Source: Paenibacillus sp. FSL R7-0337
GTDB taxonomy: Bacteria; Bacillota; Bacilli; Paenibacillales; Paenibacillaceae
NCBI RefSeq assembly: GCF_037969875.1
Contig: NZ_CP150218.1
Location: 3,720,001 to 3,784,000 of the forward strand
Direction: 5' to 3'
Length of the DNA stretch: 64,000 nt
The position numbers were made by a program, and so were the translations under genes. This document shows positions 8,355 through 15,220 of the stretch, piece by piece. Position 1 is the stretch's first letter. The number at the start of each line of letters is the position of its first letter. The notes below the pieces were generated by a model. It saw only the letters and a program-made list of their open reading frames with translations. It was not told the DNA's origin and did no database searches.

Positions 8355-9839
8355 ATGAAGAGAAATCATACTATGATGCAATTTTTTGAATGGCATGTCG
8401 CGGCGGACGGAGAACACTGGAAACGCCTGGCCCAGATGGCCCCGGAGCTGAAGGCGGCGGGCATTGATTCGGTGTGGGTCCCCCCTGTGACTAAGGCCGT
8501 CTCGCCCGAAGATACCGGCTATGGGGTCTACGATCTCTACGACCTTGGTGAATTCGATCAAAAGGGCGATGTGCGCACAAAGTACGGAACCAAACAGGAG
8601 TTAATCGACGCGATTGCCGAGTGCCTGAAGAACGGCATTGCGGTCTACGTGGATCTGGTCATGAACCATAAAGCCGGAGCGGATGAGACGGAGGTCTTCG
8701 AGGTCATTGAGGTGGATCGAAACGACCGTACCAAGGATATCTCCGAGCCGTTCGAGATTGAAGGCTGGACCAAATTCGATTTCCCGGGGCGCGGGGATGA
8801 ATACTCCAGCTTCAAGTGGAATCATACTCACTTCAACGGGACCGATTTCGATGCCAAGGAAGGCCGCAGCGGCGTCTTCCGGATTGACGGCACGAATAAA
8901 GGCTGGAATGAGAATGTGGATACCGAATTCGGCAACTACGACTATCTGATGTTCGCCAACATCGATTACCTCAATGCAGATGTGAAGCAGGAGATGCTGA
9001 ACTGGGGCAAATGGCTGGTGGATACGCTGCAATGCAGCGGATACCGGCTGGATGCAATCAAGCATATCAACCACGAGTTCATCAAGGAATTCGCCATGGA
9101 GATGAAAAAGAAACGCGGCGAGGATTTCTACATCGTCGGTGAATTCTGGAACTCCAATCTGGAGGCCTGCCGCGAATTCCTGAACACTGTCGATTACCAG
9201 ATCGATCTGTTCGATGTCTCTCTTCATTACAAGCTGTACTCCGCTGCACTGGCAGGCCGGGACTTCGACCTGACGCATATCTTCGATGATACGCTGGTCC
9301 AGACACATCCCGCGAATGCTGTCACCTTCGTCGACAATCATGATTCCCAGCCTCATGAAGCGCTGGAATCCTGGGTGGGCGACTGGTTCAAGCAAAGTGC
9401 CTATGCCCTGATTCTGCTGCGGCGCGACGGATATCCCGTGGTCTTCTACGGGGATTATTACGGCATCGGCGGCCCTGCCCCGATGGAAGGCAAGAAGGAC
9501 GCCATCGATCCTCTGCTCTGCGCCCGCTACACCAAGGCGTACGGGGAGCAGGACGATTACTTCGACCATCCGAACACCATCGGCTGGGTCCGGCGCGGCG
9601 TTCAGGAGATCGAAGGCTCCGGCTGCGCTGTAGTCATCTCCAACGGAGACAACGGAGAGAAGCGGATGTTCGTGGGCGAAGCGCGCAGCGGGGAGGTATG
9701 GGAGGACTTCACCCATAACCGTGAGGAGTCCGTCACCATCGGTGAAGACGGCTGGGCCGTATTCCCGGTGAACGGCGGCAGCGTCTCCGTCTGGGCCTTA
9801 CCCGAGCCGAAGCCGGCCGATGCCTGCGCGGAGGAGTAA
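8355..9839 (+). CDS. Cytoplasmic alpha-amylase (GH13 subfamily 5-like)
   Basis: A 494-residue alpha-amylase without signal peptide, so it probably acts on intracellular maltodextrin or glycogen. GH13 regions: VYVDLVMNHK (region I), SGYRLDAIKHIN with nucleophile Asp near residue 233, YIVGEFW with acid/base Glu near 263, and TFVDNHDS with the third Asp near 330. The sequence opens NHTMMQFFEW, typical of the liquefying amylase family. AAAGGAGG lies 11 bases before the ATG. A strong terminator follows at 9853-9891. It is probably a single-gene unit. The acidic Ala/Glu/Pro tail (last ~10 residues) is an unremarkable extension. Confidence 0.92.
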   Translation: MKRNHTMMQFFEWHVAADGEHWKRLAQMAPELKAAGIDSVWVPPVTKAVSPEDTGYGVYDLYDLGEFDQKGDVRTKYGTKQELIDAIAECLKNGIAVYVDLVMNHKAGADETEVFEVIEVDRNDRTKDISEPFEIEGWTKFDFPGRGDEYSSFKWNHTHFNGTDFDAKEGRSGVFRIDGTNKGWNENVDTEFGNYDYLMFANIDYLNADVKQEMLNWGKWLVDTLQCSGYRLDAIKHINHEFIKEFAMEMKKKRGEDFYIVGEFWNSNLEACREFLNTVDYQIDLFDVSLHYKLYSAALAGRDFDLTHIFDDTLVQTHPANAVTFVDNHDSQPHEALESWVGDWFKQSAYALILLRRDGYPVVFYGDYYGIGGPAPMEGKKDAIDPLLCARYTKAYGEQDDYFDHPNTIGWVRRGVQEIEGSGCAVVISNGDNGEKRMFVGEARSGEVWEDFTHNREESVTIGEDGWAVFPVNGGSVSVWALPEPKPADACAEE

Positions 9840-9852
9840 GCTTGTAAAGATG

Positions 9853-9891
9853 AAGAATGCCGTCCCTGTGATTAGGGGACGGCATTCTTTT
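9853..9891 (+). terminator. Rho-independent terminator of the amylase gene
   Basis: The arms AAGAATGCCGTCCC and GGGGACGGCATTCTT form a long GC-rich hairpin that runs into TTTT, 13 bases after the amylase stop. Confidence 0.85.
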
Positions 9892-9936
9892 ATAGCTGTG
9901 AAACGGCTTCACTCCCCGGGCAACAAACCTCCCATT

Positions 9937-10080
9937 TTATCCACATATTATCCACAAAAGAAATATATTGCTCTTTATAAACGAAAACAAGCTACTTATT
10001 TGCTCATCTGGTACTCACCCGGCCCACTTTCAGCTCCAACAATGGGATTTATCCCCGATGTTATCCACATCTTATCCACA
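9937..10080 (+). other. Cluster of DnaA boxes (four perfect, one degenerate)
   Basis: The 9-mer TTATCCACA occurs at 9937-9945, 9948-9956, 10061-10069 and 10072-10080, all in the same orientation. Within each pair the spacing is exactly 11 bp, about one helical turn. TTATCCCCG at 10049-10057 is a degenerate fifth box 12 bp before the third. TTATCCACA is the consensus bacterial DnaA box. The cluster sits in the 380-bp gap between the convergent amylase and bioY genes, where no promoter is needed. No dnaA, dnaN or AT-rich unwinding element is nearby, so it resembles a chromosomal DnaA-titration or regulatory cluster rather than oriC. Confidence 0.7.
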
Positions 10081-10130
10081 ACATGCACAACATCTGATGA
10101 ACTCTACAGAATTTCTATTATGAATAACGC

Positions 10131-10175
10131 AAAATAGGCGAATCCACGCCACGGGGGCTATGAATTCGCCTATTT
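10131..10175 (-). terminator. Terminator downstream of bioY
   Basis: AAATAGGCGAAT and ATTCGCCTATTT pair around a GC-rich loop. On the minus strand the hairpin ends in ATTTTGC, suiting bioY, whose stop is 45 bp away. Confidence 0.65.
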
Positions 10176-10220
10176 ATGCTGTGCAAGACATAGCTTGCAG
10201 TTAGCATTTGCTTCTGTTGG

Positions 10221-10829
10221 TTAGCGGCTTGTGGTTGTGTTATCCCCGTCAGCCCAGACGCCTGTGTCATTGTTCAGAATACGTTCGATCGGATATACCT
10301 TCCATACTGCGGTTACTACAGCCGAACACAGGACTGCTTTGAGCAGGTCGCCCGGAAGAAACGGCCACATGCCAGCCGTCAGTGCCTTGCCGAGTGAATC
10401 CATGCCTGTAGAATAGGCAAGCCATCCCACACCGCCCGGATAAACTAACAGTGCCCCGAAGATAAAGTTAACGGCCAGCAGCTTCGCGAAGGTGTATTTG
10501 TCCTGCTTGATGCGTTCGGCGAAAAAGCCAATCAGCCAGGCCACGAACGGCCAGGAGAAGATATATCCGGCGGTAGGGCCAACCAGGACCGCTAATCCTC
10601 CGCTTCCGCCCATCACCTGGAATCCGGCAGCAGCGAGTCCGATTACGATCAGTACAGCAAGTGCCCCGTAACGGGCCCCAAGGATAGAACCAGCCAGCAT
10701 TACCGCGAGGGTCTGCATGGTGATGGGTACCGTGGAGAAGGGCAGCGAGATTTTTAAATAACTCAGAGCTATCATGACAGCGGCAAATAAAGCGCTGAAT
10801 ATCAGGCCGCGGGTTGTCCATTTCTTCAT
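10221..10829 (-). CDS. bioY: Biotin ECF transporter S component BioY
   Basis: A 202-residue integral membrane protein that binds biotin and delivers it through an ECF module. It has six hydrophobic segments and BioY hallmarks: LPFSTVPITMQTLAVMLAGSILGARYGALAV and GGSGGLAVLVGPTAGYIFSWP, with LVYPGGVGWL further on. Divergent genes 218 bp away encode the ATPases and transmembrane subunit, so this looks like a complete dedicated biotin uptake locus. The nearest GGGGGA is 12 bases before ATG 10829, slightly far. Repeat copy B lies only about 20 bp upstream of the start, inside the probable leader. No convincing BirA operator was found. Confidence 0.92.
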   Translation of the reverse strand: MKKWTTRGLIFSALFAAVMIALSYLKISLPFSTVPITMQTLAVMLAGSILGARYGALAVLIVIGLAAAGFQVMGGSGGLAVLVGPTAGYIFSWPFVAWLIGFFAERIKQDKYTFAKLLAVNFIFGALLVYPGGVGWLAYSTGMDSLGKALTAGMWPFLPGDLLKAVLCSAVVTAVWKVYPIERILNNDTGVWADGDNTTTSR

Positions 10830-10849
10830 GGCCGGGAGGTTCCCCCTTT

Positions 10850-10953
10850 TTTTAAAATATAAGAATTTATATGTTTCACGCTACAAATTATCCTTCTATT
10901 TCCCGCAGAAACGGTACCGTCCTTTAGAAGGACGGCAAAGCCGTTTTCACTTG
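10850..10953 (-). repeat. Dispersed palindromic repeat, copy B (full length, in bioY leader)
   Basis: On the minus strand it reads AAGTGAAAACGGCTTTGCCG, then the CCTTCTAAAGGACGG centre, GGTACCGTTTCTGCGGGAAA and an AT-rich tail ending ATAAATTCTTATATTTTAAA. It aligns along about 100 bases with copy A at 18.1 kb in the same internal order. It occupies the bioY 5' region, so its hairpin would be transcribed into that leader. Confidence 0.75.
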
Positions 10954-11047
10954 GGATCACTATAACATCCCCCTCCAGATACATCAATCCTGAAAACTTT
11001 GTTATAATGGGTAGCAATTGTTGACTAGAGCTGGACGGAAAGCAGGC

Positions 11048-11866
11048 ATGAGGATGATCAGGGCGCATAATATAAGCTTGTCTGTGCGGGAGGGGCAGCA
11101 TCGCCGTACGGTACTGCAAGGGATTAACATTCATATAGAGCCCGGGGAATGGGTAGCACTCACAGGGGCCAACGGCTGCGGCAAATCCTCGCTCATCCGC
11201 TCCTTCAACGGACTGAATACCCCCTCGGGCGGCAGTCTGTCCGTGGCCGGACTGGACCTGCGCCTGCCGGAGAACCGGACGGCTGTGAAGCAACATGTGC
11301 AGCTTGTATTTCAGAATCCCGAAGCACAGACGGTGGGCTCCACCCCCTTCGAGGATATCGCCTTCGGGCTGGAGAACCGGGGACTGGAACGAAAGCGGAT
11401 GATTGCACGAATCCATGAGATTCTACAGCAGGTAGGGCTAAGCCATAAAGCAGAAGCAGAGGTATCCACGCTGTCCGGCGGAGAACGCCAGCGCCTGGCG
11501 GTAGGCTGCTGCCTGGCACTGGAAGCCGATATGATCATTTTCGATGAGGCCACCTCGATGCTGGACCCTGAGGGAAGATCAGATATTCTGGAGCTGGCCC
11601 AGGGGCTATGGCAGGCGGGGACTACCATCCTCTGGGTCACCCAGCGGATGGAGGAGCTAGCCGCAAGCCCGCGCATCGCGGTGCTGGGCGAGGGACAATT
11701 GCTCTATGACGGCAGCCCGCGCAGCCTGTTCTATACCTCGGAGCTGCCGGAGACACTCGGCTGGCTTCCTTCTCCGGCTGTCCGGGTCGGGAAGCTGCTG
11801 CTGAAGCAGGGCTGGCCGCTTCATCTGCTGCCGCTGACCGGGCAGGATCTGGAGGAGCTGCTATGA
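11048..11866 (+). CDS. ECF transporter ATPase (EcfA-type)
   Basis: A 272-residue ATPase of the energy-coupling-factor module. It has Walker A GANGCGKSS, the ECF-type Q-loop VFQNPEAQTVGST, signature LSGGERQR, Walker B MIIFDEATSMLDP and a switch region WVTQRM, where the usual His is replaced by Gln. The missing switch His suggests a reduced catalytic site, as known in some asymmetric ABC pairs. ATG at 11048 follows GGACGGAAAG; a TTG at 11018 has no ribosome site. The stop overlaps the next start by four bases (ATGA). TATAAT at 11003-11008 may be its -10. Confidence 0.88.
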   Translation: MRMIRAHNISLSVREGQHRRTVLQGINIHIEPGEWVALTGANGCGKSSLIRSFNGLNTPSGGSLSVAGLDLRLPENRTAVKQHVQLVFQNPEAQTVGSTPFEDIAFGLENRGLERKRMIARIHEILQQVGLSHKAEAEVSTLSGGERQRLAVGCCLALEADMIIFDEATSMLDPEGRSDILELAQGLWQAGTTILWVTQRMEELAASPRIAVLGEGQLLYDGSPRSLFYTSELPETLGWLPSPAVRVGKLLLKQGWPLHLLPLTGQDLEELL

Positions 11867-13533
11867 GAATTCATACAGAGCAGCTCTCCTTTTGCTATGA
11901 AGGCAGCAGGCCAGCGGTTCATGAGATCTCTCTTGATATCCCTACAGGTACGCTGACCGTCCTCTGCGGAGTGAACGGGAGCGGTAAATCTACGCTGCTC
12001 CGTCTGCTCGCGGGTCTTGCACAGCCTTCCTCCGGGCAGATACTCTACGATCACGGGAAGAAGACGGACTCCAAGACCGCCGAAGCAGTATCCATGGTGT
12101 TCCAGCAGCCGGAGACGCAGCTGTTCGCGGTTACGGTACATAAAGATATCGAATACGGCCTAATGGAGCGCGGGGTGTCCAAGGAGAAGCGTCCAGAGAT
12201 CATCGCCAGCGCCCTGGCGAAGACCGGGCTGGCTTACGATGAATTCGCCGGGCGCTCACCCTTTCTGCTTAGTGGAGGTGAGAAGCGGCGCGTATGTATT
12301 GCGGGAGCCCTGGCCGTAGAACCCGGACTCCTGATTCTGGATGAGCCGACCGCAGGGCTGGACCCGCAGGCAGCGCAAGCACTGCTCGAAATGGTGCAGC
12401 AGCTGCGCAGCAGCGGCCTGACCCTGATCATCGGCACCCATGATCTGGACAGCTTCCTGCCGGTTGCAGACAAGGTCATCGTGATGAAGCAGGGCGCTAT
12501 TCATTATGACGGTCCTGCTCCGGCATTGACTGCCGACCCCGGCCTGCTGGCAGACGCCGGACTCACGCCCCCCGTCTATGCTTCCATGGGACGCAGAGCA
12601 GTGCAGCATGGCCTGCTGGGAGCAGTCCCGGACAGTCTGGAGGAGCTGCTGGCAGGGCTGGAAAAGCACCCGCTGCCTATCCCGCAAGCAGACAGCAGGC
12701 ACGCAGACTCTGGCGACTCTGCACGCAGTGGCGCTTCAACATCCGGCAGCCCAAGTCGCGAACAGGACCCTCCACGCAGATCTGGCTGGCAAGGCCTTGA
12801 TCCCCGGGCCAAATGGCTGGGGATGATTCTCGGCTCGCTGGTCCTGTTAGGGATGAACACTCTGCTTCCGCTGCTGCTTACCACCGGGCTGCTGACCGGG
12901 CTCGCGGCATCGGCTCGCATCTCCTGGCGCCGGGCCTTCCGCTTCTTCCGCCCGTTCCTGCTGATGTTCCTGTTCCTCTGGCTGCTGTCCGGCCTTAGCT
13001 GGAGCTCTCCCGACCTCGTACTCGGGCCGCTCAGCTTCAGCTATGCAGGACTGGAGCGCGGGGGAATTAGCGTGCTGCGCTTCCTGCTGCTGATTGCCCT
13101 GGGCTTCCTGTTCACCGAGACGACCACCGGAGCCCCCTTGCGCGAGGGTCTGGAATGGGGCATCGCTCCACTGCGGACCCTGGGCATCCGCACCCGTAAC
13201 TGGTCGCTTGCCGTATCCGTGACCCTGCAGTTCGTGCCGTGGATTCTCAGCAAGCTGGCCCAGCTGCAGCTGGCGCTGGGCTCACGCGGAAGACGCGCCC
13301 GCGGAATGGCCCGCTGGTCCCCGAGGCAGATCGCCCTAATCATCGTGCCTCTGCTGATTCTTGTCCTGGGTATGGGCGATGAGCTGGCGACAGCCGTAGA
13401 ATCAAGGGGGTATGATCCCGCCAAGCAGCGGACCCCTGTCTATCAGCTCCGCTGGAGCAGGCGTGATACACTGGCAGCGATAGGTATCCTGGCTGTTGCA
13501 GCTACACTGTGGTGGGTAGCCCGGATTAGCTGA
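11863..13533 (+). CDS. Fused ECF ATPase - transmembrane protein (EcfA-EcfT)
   Basis: A 556-residue fusion of two subunits that are usually separate. Residues 1-245 form a second ECF ATPase (Walker A GVNGSGKST, Q-loop VFQQPETQLFA, signature LSGGEKRR, Walker B LLILDEPTAGLDP, switch His in GTHDLD). A Ser/Pro/Asp-rich linker follows at about 270-310. From DPRAKWLGMILGS onward it is an EcfT-type membrane protein with five or six hydrophobic segments and the coupling motifs LGSRGRRARG and VESRGYD. With the gene before it and BioY it supplies all four ECF parts. The four-base overlap with the upstream ATPase indicates coupled translation. No frameshift or internal stop separates the halves. Confidence 0.9.
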   Translation: MRIHTEQLSFCYEGSRPAVHEISLDIPTGTLTVLCGVNGSGKSTLLRLLAGLAQPSSGQILYDHGKKTDSKTAEAVSMVFQQPETQLFAVTVHKDIEYGLMERGVSKEKRPEIIASALAKTGLAYDEFAGRSPFLLSGGEKRRVCIAGALAVEPGLLILDEPTAGLDPQAAQALLEMVQQLRSSGLTLIIGTHDLDSFLPVADKVIVMKQGAIHYDGPAPALTADPGLLADAGLTPPVYASMGRRAVQHGLLGAVPDSLEELLAGLEKHPLPIPQADSRHADSGDSARSGASTSGSPSREQDPPRRSGWQGLDPRAKWLGMILGSLVLLGMNTLLPLLLTTGLLTGLAASARISWRRAFRFFRPFLLMFLFLWLLSGLSWSSPDLVLGPLSFSYAGLERGGISVLRFLLLIALGFLFTETTTGAPLREGLEWGIAPLRTLGIRTRNWSLAVSVTLQFVPWILSKLAQLQLALGSRGRRARGMARWSPRQIALIIVPLLILVLGMGDELATAVESRGYDPAKQRTPVYQLRWSRRDTLAAIGILAVAATLWWVARIS

Positions 13534-13661
13534 GCGGATACGGAGCGAGTCCGCGAACAAAATCACCTTAGCGGATGGATCATGCAAGAACTTATACGTG
13601 CTTCGCAGCTAATATAGTTAAACCCGCCTTAGCTATCCACCTACTTATGGGGCATCCAGCT

Positions 13662-13691
13662 AAATCAGGGGCGCTAGCGCCCCTGATTTTT
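13662..13691 (+). terminator. Terminator after the ECF operon
   Basis: A perfect 28-base palindrome (AAATCAGGGGCGCT followed by its complement) runs into TTTTT, about 130 bp after the fusion gene's stop. Confidence 0.8.
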
Positions 13692-13692
13692 G

Positions 13693-13880
13693 CTCCATCG
13701 GCCTTTATTCGGCCTACGCTCCCTCGCGTCAGCCCATTGCTGATTGTATGCTGTTTTTGGCATACATTCGGCCCGTGCCCCCTCTAGCTGCCCATTGTAT
13801 GCTGTTTTTGACATACATTCGGCTCGTGCTACCTCTCGCCGTCCAATGTATTCGGTTTTTCTCATACAATCTTGGTACAC
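13693..13880 (+). repeat. Imperfect tandem repeat, 51-bp period
   Basis: Units begin at 13744, 13795 and 13846, each exactly 51 bp apart. The first two agree over about 40 of 51 positions (both begin TTGTATGCTGTTTTTG); the third is more diverged. A partial unit offset by an 8-bp insertion precedes them. Each unit contains a GTATG...CATAC hairpin around a T-run. There are no spacers of the CRISPR kind and no coding sequence with a ribosome site. Confidence 0.8.
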
Positions 13881-13942
13881 CATTTACTCCTTTAGCATAC
13901 GTCCGAGCCCCCCCCAACTGCGCACACTCCTAATCACAAGCA

Positions 13943-13984
13943 AGCCGCCCCCTCCAGCTATCGGAGAGGGCGGCAACTTTTTTT
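13943..13984. terminator. Terminator between convergent transcripts
   Basis: GCCGCCCCCTCC and GGAGAGGGCGGC form a strong hairpin followed by AACTTTTTTT on the plus strand and by TTGCTTGTG on the minus strand. It lies 20 bp after the stop of the minus-strand gene at 14004, so it may serve both directions. Confidence 0.65.
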
Positions 13985-14003
13985 GCAGCTACAGCAGCTT
14001 TAA

Positions 14004-15068
14004 TTACTTCAAGGTACTCGCAAGGACCGAGATATCACCGGAGGAATAATCCAGGAAATACGCTGTTTTCGACTTCACATTAGCGTACAGGAATTTGGTG
14101 GTGCCATTCTTCGGCCATTCCTGATTCTTCAGCAGCGCCGCGCCCCCCTGAGAGAATAGAGACCATGAGTGCCCCTGCAGATCCCCCACAAAAACCTGAC
14201 CGTTAACCGCTCCCGTAACCCAACCGGAAATGTCGCCTTCCTCTTTGAAGATTTGTTGTACTGAAGCCGTTTCTTTGCCGGTAGCTTTGCTGATTAACCG
14301 GAAGACCTTCTGAGCCTCATCGGCTGAAGGACGGCTGACATTCCCCGGTACGGGCTGATAAGTGTAGGAAGTGTAGGCCGCATAGAAGTTCCCGCTGGAT
14401 TGAATGGAGAAGTCCGTATTGAAGTCCTTGATTACCGTCTCATTTCTTGAATACAGATTAACCAGCTTCACCAGATAGTCCGTGCTCATAATGCCCTGTG
14501 CCTGATACTTAACCGCCAAATACGGGTATCTCTGAAAATCCCAATCCATTACAGATATATTCTCATAGCCCTTATCAACGAACTTGGCATTGTAAGTTAC
14601 ATTCGGCTTCGCCCAGGGATACTGATAGAGGCTGAAGGTATTCCCCGCTTGGACCATGATCCGTTCATTGGTTTTACCGCTTGGAGCTACCCATTTCACT
14701 TTATCCCCTGCCGTTTTAAGCGGGATATCCGTTTTGCTGAGGAGACGTCCACTAGAGGAGAATACGGATTTCGAAATTTTAGTGCCCTTGCCTTGTTTAA
14801 GCAGCACAATTTTCGGGGGACTGCTCATCACCTGTAAGTCCAGGATACGGCTGGAGTCCTCTGATATCGTAATCGCAGTGTTTGTATGTAAGTCAACGAT
14901 ATCGGCTCTATTATTCACATGATCCACAAGTGCCACTGCATTTCCGCTAACCCATACCACATCGGTCTGCTCATTAACCGGCTGCTCTTTGGGACCGGCA
15001 TTCGCCGGACCGGCGGAAATCAGCAGGCCCATAGTCAACGCAGAAATAACTAATACCTTCTTGAACAT
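14004..15068 (-). CDS. Secreted protein of unknown function, possibly beta-propeller-like
   Basis: I do not recognise this 354-residue protein. It has a clear signal peptide (MFKKVLVISALTMGLLISAGPANA) and no lipobox or later membrane segment, so it is probably released or wall-associated. The mature part is rich in short alternating hydrophobic stretches such as VVWVSGNAVALVDHVNNRADIVDL, PYLAVKYQAQG, GQVFVGDLQGHSWSLFSQGG and KTAYFLDYSSGDISVLA. This blade-like pattern suggests a beta-propeller, but that is inference. It is monocistronic, with a terminator 20 bp after the stop. Paenibacilli carry many lineage-specific secreted proteins of this size. Confidence 0.7.
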   Translation of the reverse strand: MFKKVLVISALTMGLLISAGPANAGPKEQPVNEQTDVVWVSGNAVALVDHVNNRADIVDLHTNTAITISEDSSRILDLQVMSSPPKIVLLKQGKGTKISKSVFSSSGRLLSKTDIPLKTAGDKVKWVAPSGKTNERIMVQAGNTFSLYQYPWAKPNVTYNAKFVDKGYENISVMDWDFQRYPYLAVKYQAQGIMSTDYLVKLVNLYSRNETVIKDFNTDFSIQSSGNFYAAYTSYTYQPVPGNVSRPSADEAQKVFRLISKATGKETASVQQIFKEEGDISGWVTGAVNGQVFVGDLQGHSWSLFSQGGAALLKNQEWPKNGTTKFLYANVKSKTAYFLDYSSGDISVLASTLK

Positions 15069-15124
15069 AGAATAATCCTCCTGTTACGCGATTTTTGAAT
15101 CCCTGTTTATGACGCCTGGATATA

Positions 15125-15160
15125 TAAAAAGTTGCAGAAAATCAAATATTTTCCGCAACT
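15125..15160 (-). terminator. Terminator downstream of mprF
   Basis: On the minus strand AGTTGCGGAAAAT pairs with ATTTTCTGCAACT and is followed by TTTTATATA, about 60 bp after the mprF stop. Confidence 0.75.
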
Positions 15161-15220
15161 CCTTGTCGCCGTATCCGGTCTTCCGTCTATTACAAGGCTT
15201 ATTCGCCAATCACCAACAGG

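Noticed and set aside
8601-9716. Long open frame antisense to the alpha-amylase gene
   Set aside because: It mirrors the amylase codons, has no ribosome site and shows no recognisable domain. It is a GC-rich shadow frame.
9937-10080. Chromosomal replication origin
   Set aside because: DnaA boxes are present, but there is no dnaA/dnaN, no AT-rich unwinding region and the flanks are metabolic genes.
10954-11030. BirA operator between bioY and the ECF genes
   Set aside because: TTGTTA and TTGTTGAC occur here, but both in the same orientation; no GTTAAC/TTGT dyad of BirA type could be assembled.
13693-13880. CRISPR array
   Set aside because: The 51-bp units are contiguous and diverge gradually. 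There are no short identical repeats separated by unique spacers and no cas genes.
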